Assembly (NCBI RefSeq): GCF_934190775.1
Contig: NZ_CAKPTG010000001.1
Coordinates: forward strand, 1-64,000
DNA: 64,000 nt
From: an uncultured Phascolarctobacterium sp.
GTDB lineage: Bacteria > Bacillota > Negativicutes > Acidaminococcales > Acidaminococcaceae
Direction of reading: 5' to 3'
The notes under the pieces were generated by a model. That model worked only from the letters and a program-made list of their open reading frames with translations. It had not been told where the DNA came from and did not search any database. This document shows positions 49,132-59,549 of this stretch, piece by piece; within the stretch, counting starts at the first letter, position 1; the number at the start of each line of letters is the position of its first letter. The position numbers and the translations under genes are program-made.

Positions 49132-50736
49132 TTACTTCATCGGCGCGAATCTTTCCATAATCGCGCGCGCCACATGATAGCCGTCAAGCGCGGCGCTCAT
49201 AATACCGCCGGCATAGCCTGCGCCTTCGCCGCAGGGGTAAAGCAAATCATGCGTCAGCGATACATAGCTCTGTCTGTCGCGCTCGATGCGGACCGGCGCC
49301 GAGGTGCGTGTTTCCACGCCCGTCAGCAGCGCTCCGCCGTCGGCGTAACCCGCCAGCTTGCGTCCGAAGCTCGTAATGCCCTCGCGCAGAGTATCCGTAA
49401 CGTAGGCAGGCAGCACCTTGTCTAAGCTGCAGGCCGTCAGTCCCGGACGATAGCTTGGCTGCACCAGACATTCCAAGGACGGAGTGCTGCGCTTCAAAAA
49501 GCTGTCCAGATTTTGTGCAGGCGCATCATAGCTGCTGCCTGCCGCCGCATAAGCAAGCTGCTCATAGCGGCGCTGGAATTCTACGCCTGCCAGCGCACCC
49601 TCACCAAAGTCCCGGCTGTCCACATTCACTACCAGCGCGCTGTTGGCAATGCCGCTGTCACGCTTAAACATGCTCATGCCGTTGACTACTACGCCGCCAG
49701 CCTCCGAAGCGGCAGCAACCACCTGACCGCCCGGGCACATGCAGAACGAATAGGCTGTGCGTGTTTTATCCTGCGTATGGTAAACAAGTGCGTAATCCGC
49801 TGCGCCCAGCAGATGATGTCCGGCAAAGCTGCCGTACTGCGCCCTGTCAATCAGCTCCTGCGGATGCTCGATGCGCACGCCGATAGCAAAGGGCTTCGCC
49901 ACAATACCTACGCCCCTGCGAGCCAGCATAGCGTAGGTATCGCGCGCGCTGTGACCGCAGGCCAGTACCACGGCTCCTGCCGCCAGTCTTTCGCCGCCAT
50001 CAATGATTACGCCCTGCACAGCATTATTTTTAATATCCAGATCAACAACATGCGCATCATAGCGCACGCTGCCGCCCAGCTCCGCAATACGGCGGCTGAG
50101 TCCCTGTACCATCGCACGTAGCTTATCCGTTCCTACGTGCGGCTTATGCTCGTACAAAATATTTTCCGGCGCGCCTGCATCTACAAACAACTGCAGGATT
50201 TCGGCCATCATAGGATCGTTCACACGCGTAGTCAGCTTACCATCCGAAAAGGTGCCTGCACCGCCCTCGCCGAACTGTACATTGGACGCGAGGTTAAATT
50301 CTCCCGTCTGCCAAAAGCGCTGCACATCCTGCACGCGCTGCGCCACAGGCTTGCCGCGCTCCAAAAGCAATGGCTTATAGCCATGCTCCGCCAGCTGCAG
50401 TGCTGCCAAAAGTCCCGCCGGACCGGCGCCGATAACCACTGGTGGTGCGCTCAGCGGCAGCGTTCCCAGCTCCAGCGTCGGCTGCTGCTGCTCCTGATAT
50501 TGTGTAATATCACGGTCCGCCAGCAGGCGCTTTGCCTGCCTGCCGCCTGTTTCAACCTCTGCCAGCACATGGTAGTTGAGGCAGATGTCATTTTTCTTGC
50601 GCGCATCCACTGCCTTGCGTACTATCTGCACACTGCCCAAAGACTCGCGCGGTATACCGCATTTGCGGCACACCGCCTGCTCCAGCGTCTGCTCCTGACG
50701 CAGGCTGATACGCACATTGTTAATTTTCAGCTTCAT
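49132..50736 (-). CDS. NAD(P)/FAD-dependent oxidoreductase (COG2509-like)
   Basis: Protein of 534 aa. The N-terminal region (about 1-90) is the small domain typical of this dehydrogenase-like family (starts MKLKINNVRISL). A classical dinucleotide fold follows: PPVVIGAGPAGLLAALQLAE (about 98-117) and LLERG. Further blocks GEGGAGTFSDGKL (about 156-168) and a C-terminal CGEGAGYAGGIMSAALDG (about 502-519) close the FAD site. The physiological substrate of the family is unknown; it is often called an uncharacterised FAD-dependent dehydrogenase. It starts 6 nt after cdaR and so is translated from the same operon, inserted between cdaR and glmM. Confidence 0.88.
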   Translation of the reverse strand: MKLKINNVRISLRQEQTLEQAVCRKCGIPRESLGSVQIVRKAVDARKKNDICLNYHVLAEVETGGRQAKRLLADRDITQYQEQQQPTLELGTLPLSAPPVVIGAGPAGLLAALQLAEHGYKPLLLERGKPVAQRVQDVQRFWQTGEFNLASNVQFGEGGAGTFSDGKLTTRVNDPMMAEILQLFVDAGAPENILYEHKPHVGTDKLRAMVQGLSRRIAELGGSVRYDAHVVDLDIKNNAVQGVIIDGGERLAAGAVVLACGHSARDTYAMLARRGVGIVAKPFAIGVRIEHPQELIDRAQYGSFAGHHLLGAADYALVYHTQDKTRTAYSFCMCPGGQVVAAASEAGGVVVNGMSMFKRDSGIANSALVVNVDSRDFGEGALAGVEFQRRYEQLAYAAAGSSYDAPAQNLDSFLKRSTPSLECLVQPSYRPGLTACSLDKVLPAYVTDTLREGITSFGRKLAGYADGGALLTGVETRTSAPVRIERDRQSYVSLTHDLLYPCGEGAGYAGGIMSAALDGYHVARAIMERFAPMK

Positions 50737-50742
50737 CTAAAA

Positions 50743-51675
50743 TTAATTCTGCCTTTCTACCGATATTTTTATCTGCACTGTACGTCTTTCAGGAATTACC
50801 TTTTCCGGCAAATCAAGCTCAGCTGCAACAACAGTACTGCCATTTATCTTGCTTACATCCACCGGCTTGGTCTTAACATCCTTCAGCTCCTTCAGCACAG
50901 ACGGAGGCGCAGTCACACGGATGCTCTCCGGAGCGATCTCGGTCTTAGTAACAACAACTCCGGCAGGCAAATCACCGCTCATAACCAATTTCACCGGAAT
51001 ATCCAGCGAGTGCATCTGGCTGACCATATTAGCCTGCACCATAACACGCTCAGGGATAATTCTCATATTAGGAATATCGTAACCGTCATCACTCACGGCA
51101 ACCAGCTCACTTTCCGTTTGGAAGCTGCCGGTATGATTGCTGATGTCAATCGGAGCAACAACGCGGTTGACCTTATCAATACGATGTGTTGCGCCACGCA
51201 GCGTAACCTCCGCCGGAGTAATTATACTGTTGCCAATAGTCATATCACCGTTCACAGCTCCCACGATACGCGTAGTAACAGGAACCTTTTTCTCGCTTAC
51301 CGTATCCACATATACGGAAACCTCCTTAGGCGTTACAGATACAATCTCGCCGCCGGAGTAGGTTACCGTAATCGGCAGACTCTGCTGACCTTCGGTTATA
51401 TTTTTTAAATTGATAGAAGCATTGATTTCGGCACTCAGATTATCGGAACTCAGCTTGGCACGCGAACCGCGCACCTTTACCAGAATTTTATCAGGTGCAT
51501 TGAAAACCATCATATTCTGCGGCAGATTTCTTTGCTGCAGACGCACCTCGATATTACGCTCGATTATCGGGTTCTGATCTGTCATTACATATACCCACAG
51601 GCCACAGGCCATGAGCAGACAGATAATCCTTGCCAACAGGTTTTCCTTACGCGCCAGCCTTTGCAAAAATCTCAT
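50743..51675 (-). CDS. cdaR: CdaA regulator CdaR (YbbR domains)
   Basis: Protein of 310 aa with one N-terminal membrane helix (about 14-32) and an extracytoplasmic part made of repeated YbbR domains (about 40-305; repeated units such as IEVRLQQRNLPQNMMVFN and VPVTTRIVGAVNGDMTIGN). In B. subtilis, Listeria and others CdaR binds CdaA and modulates its c-di-AMP output. The start codon overlaps the cdaA stop by 4 nt (ATGA). The gene order cdaA-cdaR-(oxidoreductase)-glmM fits the conserved module. Confidence 0.92.
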   Translation of the reverse strand: MRFLQRLARKENLLARIICLLMACGLWVYVMTDQNPIIERNIEVRLQQRNLPQNMMVFNAPDKILVKVRGSRAKLSSDNLSAEINASINLKNITEGQQSLPITVTYSGGEIVSVTPKEVSVYVDTVSEKKVPVTTRIVGAVNGDMTIGNSIITPAEVTLRGATHRIDKVNRVVAPIDISNHTGSFQTESELVAVSDDGYDIPNMRIIPERVMVQANMVSQMHSLDIPVKLVMSGDLPAGVVVTKTEIAPESIRVTAPPSVLKELKDVKTKPVDVSKINGSTVVAAELDLPEKVIPERRTVQIKISVERQN

Positions 51676-52511
51676 TTTTTCTCACCGCCCCACAAGCTCT
51701 TGATTTTATCAACCAAAGAATTCTTAACTGCTGTATGCGGACGGAAAATTGCCGTGCGCAAAATTTCCTTCACATCATCCACCGTCAGGTAACGCATCAG
51801 CTCGCCATTGCGGGCAATAGAAATCGTACCGGTTTCCTCACTGACAACAAGAATCATCGCATCAGACTGCTCGGACATACCGATAGCGGCACGATGGCGG
51901 GTACCAAGCTCCTGGCTCAGATTACGGTTTTCCGTAAGCGGCAGCAGGCAGCAGGCAGCAACAACGCGGTTGCCGCGGATAATAACAGCGCCGTCATGCA
52001 GCGGTGTATCCTTAACAAAAATGTTCTGCAGCAGTCCAGAGCTCACCAGACCGTCAATCGGCACACCGGTTTCGATACGCTCTGCCAGACCGGTAGCACG
52101 TTCAAAGACCATCAGCGCGCCTACCTTGTTTTTGCTCATCACCTTAGTGGCGTGAGCAACGGCATCCAGCATTTCCTCCAGCTCCTGCTCGTCCAGCTCA
52201 CTGCCCTTATGAAACAGCTTGCCGCGACCAATCTGCTCCAAAGCACGGCGCAGCTCCGGCTGAAAAACAACAGGCAGGGCAACCATGATCACCGTCATGC
52301 TCTTTTCCAGCAGCCAGCTGATAACATGCAGATTCAGCCAGCGGCAGATAAGCGTAAAGCCAATCAGCACCATGAGGCCCTTGCCCAGTGTTGCGGCACG
52401 GGTGTTTTTCAGCATCAGGAACAAACGGTAAAGAAAATAGGCAACGACGACAATATCAATAATATCCAAAAAGGTGATTGTCGAAAGCAAGCCTTGCAGT
52501 TGTATCATCAT
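51672..52511 (-). CDS. cdaA: Diadenylate cyclase CdaA
   Basis: Membrane protein of 279 aa producing c-di-AMP from two ATP. Three hydrophobic segments (about 12-85) are followed by a DAC domain (about 105-265) with both signature motifs: LHDGAVII (DGA, about 167-172) and GTRHRAAIG (RHR, about 202-205). c-di-AMP controls potassium and osmolyte balance and cell-wall homeostasis; CdaA also contacts GlmM, encoded downstream. First gene of the operon. Confidence 0.96.
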   Translation of the reverse strand: MMIQLQGLLSTITFLDIIDIVVVAYFLYRLFLMLKNTRAATLGKGLMVLIGFTLICRWLNLHVISWLLEKSMTVIMVALPVVFQPELRRALEQIGRGKLFHKGSELDEQELEEMLDAVAHATKVMSKNKVGALMVFERATGLAERIETGVPIDGLVSSGLLQNIFVKDTPLHDGAVIIRGNRVVAACCLLPLTENRNLSQELGTRHRAAIGMSEQSDAMILVVSEETGTISIARNGELMRYLTVDDVKEILRTAIFRPHTAVKNSLVDKIKSLWGGEKK

Positions 52512-52559
52512 AATTGCATTGCTCCTATCTATCAGACACTATCGACCAGGCGCTAAGCC

Positions 52560-54359
<1,800 letters not shown>

Positions 54360-54470
54360 AAAATACTCTTCCTGCTCCTTCATTAAAATGTATTGTTTCA
54401 GGCCGTTTTTGGCTTGAGCCTGTTTTATTAGTACTAATTATTATACCATTATACGGCAAAGCCTGTAAAC

Positions 54471-54502
54471 TAAAAAGAGAGACAGCTCGGTGCCATCTCT
54501 CC
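54471..54502 (-). terminator. Terminator of the MerR-family gene
   Basis: GAGAGATGGC/GCTGTCTCTC stem followed by TTTTTA on the minus strand, just after the stop codon at 54515. Confidence 0.8.
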
Positions 54503-54514
54503 TAGTACTGCGTT

Positions 54515-54889
54515 TTATTTCAGTTTAGTGTCCTCAAATTCAACGCATTTGTAATAATTGTCGATTTTATAATTCAGCTTATCAAGCGTTTCCTGCATCT
54601 GCGCCATACGCTCCAGCAGCTTGGCGCGCTCCTCGATTAAAATTTCCTTGCGTGCCGCCCTTGTTTTGTCGCCCTGCTGAAACAGCGCCACATATTCAAT
54701 CAGGCTTTCAACCGAAATACCTGCTGCACGCATGCATTTGGCAAAATTTACCCAGTTGCAGTCCGTTTCGGTGTAGTCACGAATGCCGCTTTCGTTACGG
54801 TTCACAGCTGGAACCAAGCCGATACGCTCGTAATAACGCAACGTATCCGCTGTAATGTCATACATTTTGCTTACTTCGTTTATTTTCAT
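54515..54889 (-). CDS. MerR-family transcriptional regulator (AdhR-like)
   Basis: Protein of 124 aa. The winged HTH of MerR proteins is at the N terminus (MKINEVSKMYDITADTLRYY, then ERIGLVPAVNRNESGIRDYT), followed by FAKCMRAAGISVESLIEYV and a dimerising coiled coil (about 83-118). The single Cys in KCMRAAG corresponds to the conserved Cys of AdhR/NmlR-type regulators that respond to aldehydes or electrophiles. Its own promoter carries a classical MerR operator in a 19-bp spacer, so it is autoregulated. The usual partner (alcohol dehydrogenase, aldo-keto reductase) is not adjacent. Confidence 0.9.
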   Translation of the reverse strand: MKINEVSKMYDITADTLRYYERIGLVPAVNRNESGIRDYTETDCNWVNFAKCMRAAGISVESLIEYVALFQQGDKTRAARKEILIEERAKLLERMAQMQETLDKLNYKIDNYYKCVEFEDTKLK

Positions 54890-54933
54890 CTCGCTAACCT
54901 CCTGCCAGAATTGCTTTCATACTTCCTGCTATT

Positions 54934-54964
54934 ATTTTAACATTTGGAGTCAGCTCCAGGTCAA
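54934..54964 (-). promoter_or_regulatory. MerR-type promoter-operator
   Basis: TTGACC (54959-54964) and TAAAAT (54934-54939) are separated by 19 bp on the minus strand, with the dyad TGGAG-CTGA-CTCCA in the spacer. The over-long spacer with central dyad is the hallmark of promoters untwisted by MerR activators. Confidence 0.85.
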
Positions 54965-55017
54965 GCGTCCGCAAAATATTTTTTACAGGAACAGGCAGGC
55001 ATATTTGTGATTTTCTC

Positions 55018-55046
55018 TTGCATAATGCTCGCATTCGTGGTAGAAT
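55018..55046 (+). promoter_or_regulatory. rpsT promoter
   Basis: TTGCAT (55018-55023), 17 bp, TAGAAT (55041-55046), about 35 bp before the S20 start codon. Confidence 0.75.
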
Positions 55047-55081
55047 AATGCAGTACAAGAAAATTCAGGAGGTGAAATTCG

Positions 55082-55345
55082 TTGCCGAACATTAAATCTT
55101 CCATCCGCAGTGTAAAGACCGACGCAGAACGTCGTGCTAAAAACGCTCCGATTAAAGCAGCTCTCCGCAATGCTTCCCGCAAAGTAGAAGCTCTGACTAA
55201 AACCGGCGCTAAAGAAGACGCTCAAGCTACTATGGCTACTGCTTCCGGTTTGCTCGATAAAGCAGCTCGCAAAGGCATTATCCATAAGAATGCTGCAGCT
55301 CGCAAAAAATCCAGACTTGCAAAGAGAATCAACGCTATGGCTTAA
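55082..55345 (+). CDS. rpsT: 30S ribosomal protein S20
   Basis: Protein of 87 aa, very basic and helical, binding 16S rRNA. It begins PNIKSSIRSVKTDAERR after the initiator and contains the family end KNAAARKKSRLAKRINAM. The start codon is TTG (55082), seven bases after a perfect GGAGGTG; non-ATG starts are known for S20 in other bacteria and relate to autoregulation. Single gene with its own promoter and terminator. Confidence 0.97.
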   Translation: MPNIKSSIRSVKTDAERRAKNAPIKAALRNASRKVEALTKTGAKEDAQATMATASGLLDKAARKGIIHKNAAARKKSRLAKRINAMA

Positions 55346-55358
55346 TTCTTACAAGCTG

Positions 55359-55386
55359 ACCTGCTCTGAAAAGAGCAGGTTTTTTG
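55359..55386 (+). terminator. rpsT terminator
   Basis: ACCTGCTCT-GAAA-AGAGCAGGT followed by TTTTTT. Confidence 0.92.
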
Positions 55387-55417
55387 CATTTCAGGGATAA
55401 ATTGGGCAATTCCTTTA

Positions 55418-55475
55418 TATCTCCCCTGCAAGGGGAGGTGGCTGCAAGCATCAGCGAGCAGACGGAAGAGTTGTT
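55418..55475. repeat. Degenerate half-copy of the palindromic repeat
   Basis: CTCCCCTGCAAGGGGAGGTG followed by a GCAGACGGAAGAG segment resembles one half of the units at 23133-23591. The rest of 55387-55524 has no gene. Confidence 0.4.
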
Positions 55476-55524
55476 ACCACTTCACGAAGCAGCAAAAGCT
55501 GTATTCCTCAGCATCATTATAGCG

Positions 55525-55578
55525 TAAAAAAGCAAAAGCATCCCCACACTTTTACTGCAAAAAGTGTAGGGATGCTTA
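55525..55578 (-). terminator. Bidirectional terminator after the radical SAM gene
   Basis: AAGCATCCC-ACACTTTT pairs with AAAAGTGT-GGGATGCTT, with T-runs on both sides. It lies about 75 bp beyond the minus-strand stop codon. Confidence 0.8.
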
Positions 55579-55652
55579 ATTTTTTACTGAATTCGTCATT
55601 TAAGCCATTTTTTTAGCGGCAGTTATTTCACAGTCCAAGCCGCACGCCCGCC

Positions 55653-57368
55653 TTACTCCCGACAGACACCGCAACGACGGCAGCCGTCAAAGCACATCGG
55701 CGTAAATTTGCCGCTTTCGCTGCGCTGCAGCTCGGCCGCAAGATATTCCTGCGTTACGCCCATATCAAGATGCTGCCAGGGCAGCGGCTGGCCTACCTGC
55801 AGCTCGCGCTCCGCCAGCTCCTCGGCATCCAAGCCCTCCTCCTTCAGCACCTGCTTCAGGCTGCGGCCTTCCACATGCGCCTTCAGCAGCGCTTCGCCGA
55901 TACGTCTGCTGCCACGCGCCAGCACGGACTGCACAACGGTTTCCTTCAGCGATTCGGTAATCAGCTTAATGCGCTTTTCCTTCTTCAGGCCGTCGCCCAA
56001 AATTTTGAAGCGCTTCTTCAGCGTGCGCACATTGCACAGCGGCGCCCATTGGTACGGCGTAAAGGGCTTGGGCACAAAGCCGTTGACTGAAATAACAAGC
56101 TCACCCTTGTTGCCCACTGCGTCCATTTTGGCACGCACGCGTTTAATCATCTCCACCGTTTCGACGATATCCTCGTCCTCTTCTCCCGGCAGACCGATCA
56201 TATAATACAGCTTGATGTTGCGCATTCCGGCAGCAGCCGCCAATTCGATAGAATTATAAACGTGCTCCTCCGTAATGCCCTTGTTAATCGCAGCGCGCAT
56301 CCGCTCGCTGCCTGCCTCCGGCGCTACGGTCATTGTGCGCTGGCCGCTCTGCGCCAACGCATGCGCAATCTGCTCCGTGAGCATATCGGCGCGCATGCTG
56401 GCCACAGAAAACGGTATCTTATGCTCTACCAGGTATTCCGTCAGCTCTGCCATCTGCGGATGGTCGGAAACGGCAGCGCCCATCAGGCCCACCTTTTTCG
56501 TGCGCTCGGGACGCTTGGCGATATCTGCCAAAATATTTTCCAGCTTACGCGGACGCGGCTTGCGGAAGCAGTAGCCTGCCATGCAGAAGCGACAGTGACG
56601 GCCGCAGCCACGCGCTACCTCGACGATAAACATATCCTCAAATTCCGTTCCGCTCGTCACGATAGCAGAGGTGTGCGGATATGCGTCGATATCACGCGCC
56701 CACTGGCGCGCAACCTTCGCAGGCGCGCCGTCCTGCGGCAGCAGGGCGGTAAACTCGCCCTCATCATCGTACTGCGCCGTATACAGGCTGGGAACGTAAA
56801 CACCCGGCACCTGTGCCAGCGCCGCCAGACGCTCTTGCTTGCTTTCCTCGCGGTAGATGGTATCCAGAACGTGCTGCACTGTTTCCTCGCCCTCGCCGAT
56901 AACAAAGGCGTCAGCCACAGCAGCCAGCGGCTCGGGATTAAATGTAGCACAGGGACCGCCGATAATCACCAAAGGCTCGCGCTGATTGCGCTCCGCCGCC
57001 CGCAGGCGGATATTGCCCAAATCAAGCACCGTCAGCAGATTATCATAATCCATTTCAAAGGACAGCATGACGAAGATAACATCAAAATCTGCCAACGGAC
57101 GCTGGTTTTCCAGGCTCAGCAGCGGTGTTTTGCTTTTGATATGCTCCTGCTGCAGGCGTTTGTCAGGCAAAAAGAAGCGTTCACAGGCGCTGTCACCGCG
57201 CTCGTTAATCATCTGATACAAAATGTGCATTCCCAGGTTCGACATGCCCAAATGGTAGACGTTGGGGTAAATAAACGCTACCGGATGCCGTAAGCCTGGC
57301 GGATACACCTGCGCGCCGGTTTCATTTTCTCTTGTTTCTTTAATATAGTTTTTGATTATCCAGGACAA
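55653..57368 (-). CDS. B12-binding domain radical SAM protein (TIGR03960-like)
   Basis: Protein of 571 aa. An N-terminal cobalamin-binding-like domain (about 30-185; includes VIIGGPCATFNPEPLA) precedes a radical SAM domain with the CGRHCRFC (Cx3Cx2C) cluster motif near residue 253 and APEAGSERMR (about 350). The C-terminal end has a Cys-rich CFDGCRRCGVC segment that may bind another cluster. Proteins of this family often adjoin a DUF2344 partner and ribosomal L21/L27 or RNase G genes; none is here. Substrate unknown. Start codon is TTG (57368) with GAGGAAA upstream. It is separated from the upstream PPK2 gene by a terminator, so it needs its own promoter. Confidence 0.88.
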   Translation of the reverse strand: MSWIIKNYIKETRENETGAQVYPPGLRHPVAFIYPNVYHLGMSNLGMHILYQMINERGDSACERFFLPDKRLQQEHIKSKTPLLSLENQRPLADFDVIFVMLSFEMDYDNLLTVLDLGNIRLRAAERNQREPLVIIGGPCATFNPEPLAAVADAFVIGEGEETVQHVLDTIYREESKQERLAALAQVPGVYVPSLYTAQYDDEGEFTALLPQDGAPAKVARQWARDIDAYPHTSAIVTSGTEFEDMFIVEVARGCGRHCRFCMAGYCFRKPRPRKLENILADIAKRPERTKKVGLMGAAVSDHPQMAELTEYLVEHKIPFSVASMRADMLTEQIAHALAQSGQRTMTVAPEAGSERMRAAINKGITEEHVYNSIELAAAAGMRNIKLYYMIGLPGEEDEDIVETVEMIKRVRAKMDAVGNKGELVISVNGFVPKPFTPYQWAPLCNVRTLKKRFKILGDGLKKEKRIKLITESLKETVVQSVLARGSRRIGEALLKAHVEGRSLKQVLKEEGLDAEELAERELQVGQPLPWQHLDMGVTQEYLAAELQRSESGKFTPMCFDGCRRCGVCRE

Positions 57369-57400
57369 AGCATTTCCTCTCTGAGTATCTATAATGTATT

Positions 57401-57432
57401 AAGAAAATATCAGCGCAAGATTACGCTGATAT
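57401..57432 (-). terminator. Terminator of the floA/PPK2 operon
   Basis: ATATCAGCG/CGCTGATAT stem followed by TTTTCTT on the minus strand, just beyond the PPK2 stop codon. Confidence 0.8.
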
Positions 57433-57443
57433 CCTCTTGTATT

Positions 57444-58919
57444 TTACTGATGTTTTTCTGCCAATTTGCGTTCAAACAAATCGATAACTGTTTTCAAAAC
57501 CTTTAAGCGGGCATAATATTTATTGTTGCCCTCAACCACAGTCCACGGTGCGTACGAGGTGTCGGTGCGCACCAGCATTTCGTTTACTGCTGCTTCATAA
57601 GCATCCCATTTATCACGGTTGCGCCAATCCTCGTCCGTAATTTTCCACTGCTTATTGGGGTCATTCTGGCGATCATTGAAGCGTCGCAGCTGCTCATCCT
57701 TGTCAATCTGCAGCCAGAACTTGGCAATGGCGATACCGTGCTCGCTCCACTGCGCCTCCATATCCTTAATCTCATCGTAGGCGCGTTGCCATTCCTGCGG
57801 CTTAGCAAATCCTTCGATGCGCTCTACCATAACACGACCGTACCAGGTGCGGTCAAAAATTGCTATGGTGCCCGGCTGCGGCAGTCTGGTCCAGAAGCGC
57901 CACTGATAATGGAACTGCTTTTCAACCACGTTCGGCGCCGCAATCGGGTGCACATGGAAGCCCAACGGGTCCAGTGCCGCCGTCAGTCTGCGGATAGCGC
58001 CGCCCTTACCGGCAGCGTCCCAGCCCTCAAAGCCGATAACTACCGAAATCTGCGCCTTGAACATTTCAATCTGCAGCTGTGTCAGCTTTTTCTGGTACTT
58101 TTCGAGCTTTTCCTTATATTCTTCCTTGGTAAGCTCCTTGTTGGCGTCAATCGTGCTCAGCACATCATAGGTTGCCGCGGTGCGCTTATCGGAAGCAGGC
58201 TCGGCAGGCATCTGCACAGCCTTTTCGATAGCATCCGCAATCTTGGTGAAAACCTCCAGACGCGCGCTGCGCGGATCATCGTCGGCAATCAGATGCCAGG
58301 GAGCGTTGACTGTATCAGTAGCCTCCAGCATTTTTTCGTAATGCGGCAAAAATTTATCGTAATCTTCGCTTTCATCAATCGCAGGATTCAGGTCACGCCA
58401 CGCCTTGCCCAGTGTTTTGGCATTCTTGGCGATATTTTTCTTTTGCTGCTCCGGGGACAGATGCAGGAAAAATTTGAGCACGAGATAATTATCGTCCGTA
58501 AGCATTTTTTCAAAGTTGTTGATATGCTCAAAGGAAACAGCAGGATACTTGGTGTTATCCTCTTTATCCGCCAGCTCGTTGGCATTTTTCAGATAATACC
58601 AGCTACGATGATAAACAGCAATATGTCCTGACGCCGGCAAACGCTTCCAGAAAGCACTGAAAAACGGTTCCTCCTGCATTACGCCGCGCAAACGCACGCT
58701 GGAATAAACATTAAAGCCGCGGGCATCCATCTGCTGCATCATTTCGTTAATCAGCGCACTGCGGCGCGCTCCGCGCCAGCCCTCAAAAACGATGATAATC
58801 GGTCTTTTAGCGTCACGAGCCAGGCGCTGTGCCTTTCCCAGGCGTTCACCCAGCACATCCATCTGCTTGTTATAATCTTCCTTGGACACTTTTTTACTCA
58901 AATCCAGCTTTTCCAGCAT
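57444..58919 (-). CDS. pap: Polyphosphate:AMP phosphotransferase (two-domain PPK2, PAP)
   Basis: Protein of 491 aa with two tandem PPK2 domains (about 10-240 and 265-488). The C-terminal domain is intact: VIGFEGWDAAGKGGAIRRLT (Walker A about 292-311), and FDRTWYGRVMVERI as the lid/Walker B region. The N-terminal domain has the degenerate FEGWRGARRSA in place of the P-loop and YHRSWYY in place of DRTWY. This matches class II PPK2/PAP enzymes, which phosphorylate AMP to ADP with polyphosphate and keep only the C-terminal domain active. ATG 58919 has GGAG about ten bases upstream; the longer frame to 58970 overlaps the preceding gene. Fourth gene of nfeD-floA-unknown-PPK2. Confidence 0.9.
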   Translation of the reverse strand: MLEKLDLSKKVSKEDYNKQMDVLGERLGKAQRLARDAKRPIIIVFEGWRGARRSALINEMMQQMDARGFNVYSSVRLRGVMQEEPFFSAFWKRLPASGHIAVYHRSWYYLKNANELADKEDNTKYPAVSFEHINNFEKMLTDDNYLVLKFFLHLSPEQQKKNIAKNAKTLGKAWRDLNPAIDESEDYDKFLPHYEKMLEATDTVNAPWHLIADDDPRSARLEVFTKIADAIEKAVQMPAEPASDKRTAATYDVLSTIDANKELTKEEYKEKLEKYQKKLTQLQIEMFKAQISVVIGFEGWDAAGKGGAIRRLTAALDPLGFHVHPIAAPNVVEKQFHYQWRFWTRLPQPGTIAIFDRTWYGRVMVERIEGFAKPQEWQRAYDEIKDMEAQWSEHGIAIAKFWLQIDKDEQLRRFNDRQNDPNKQWKITDEDWRNRDKWDAYEAAVNEMLVRTDTSYAPWTVVEGNNKYYARLKVLKTVIDLFERKLAEKHQ

Positions 58920-58956
58920 TCTGCAACATCTCCTTACTGTTTGCGAGAATCTAAAA

Positions 58957-59535
58957 TCAGCGCTCCTCATAGGGGTTGAGAGCGCGCGGTTTTCCTAAAA
59001 CCTCTGCCATGATAATGCCGTTGACGAGCGCCGCATGCTTCAGCTTGACGCGCTTTTTCGCTGCAGGCTGCGCCTGCGCGTAGCGCGCATTAAACGCTGC
59101 CGCAGCAGCGTTCATCTTCGCTTCATCGTAGCTGTAATCACCGTGGGGATCGTAATAAACCTTCCCCTTGTCATGCACCAGGTCTTCGTTTTCGCGGTGA
59201 ATCCTGCCGGTGTGGTCATGCATTGCTTCGCCGTCGCGGTGAACTCTGCTGTCGTCATCACGCCTTACGCGCGTTCCGTCATGCACTACGCCGCTTTCGC
59301 GGCTGTTTTGACGCTGGCGCGCCTGCGCCGCTTCCGTCGTCTTTTTCAGGCGGCGTTCAAATTCGGCAGCAAGGTCTTTAGGCTTAGCCTGCGCTTGCTG
59401 CTCTGCCTGCGTCGGCTGCGGCTCCTGCGGCAGCTCCTGCCGCTGCTGCCTGCGTCTGCGGCGTTTGCGCCTGTCCAAAAACACATTGGCCAGCATTACG
59501 ATGACAAAAAGCAGAGGGATTAAATTATCACCCAT
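58957..59535 (-). CDS. Unknown membrane-anchored protein with His/Asp-rich repeats
   Basis: Protein of 192 aa, not recognised. One N-terminal hydrophobic helix (about 5-20, IPLLFVIVMLANVFL) is followed by a strongly basic RRKRRRRR stop-transfer segment (22-30) and a Gln/Glu-rich linker. Residues about 82-132 show a 7-8-residue repeat with His and acidic residues (VHDGTRV, SRVHRDGEAM, HDHTGRIH, DLVHDKGKVY). The end (about 155-190) is helical. This layout suggests a membrane protein with a metal-binding or flexible cytoplasmic tail; function cannot be assigned. It lies 14 nt after floA and 37 nt before PPK2, in the same operon. Confidence 0.75.
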   Translation of the reverse strand: MGDNLIPLLFVIVMLANVFLDRRKRRRRRQQRQELPQEPQPTQAEQQAQAKPKDLAAEFERRLKKTTEAAQARQRQNSRESGVVHDGTRVRRDDDSRVHRDGEAMHDHTGRIHRENEDLVHDKGKVYYDPHGDYSYDEAKMNAAAAAFNARYAQAQPAAKKRVKLKHAALVNGIIMAEVLGKPRALNPYEER

Positions 59536-59549
59536 AAGCTACACCTCGC

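Noticed and set aside
54983..55285. Minus-strand frames opposite rpsT
   Set aside because: They overlap the conserved S20 gene and its promoter, without ribosome binding sites.
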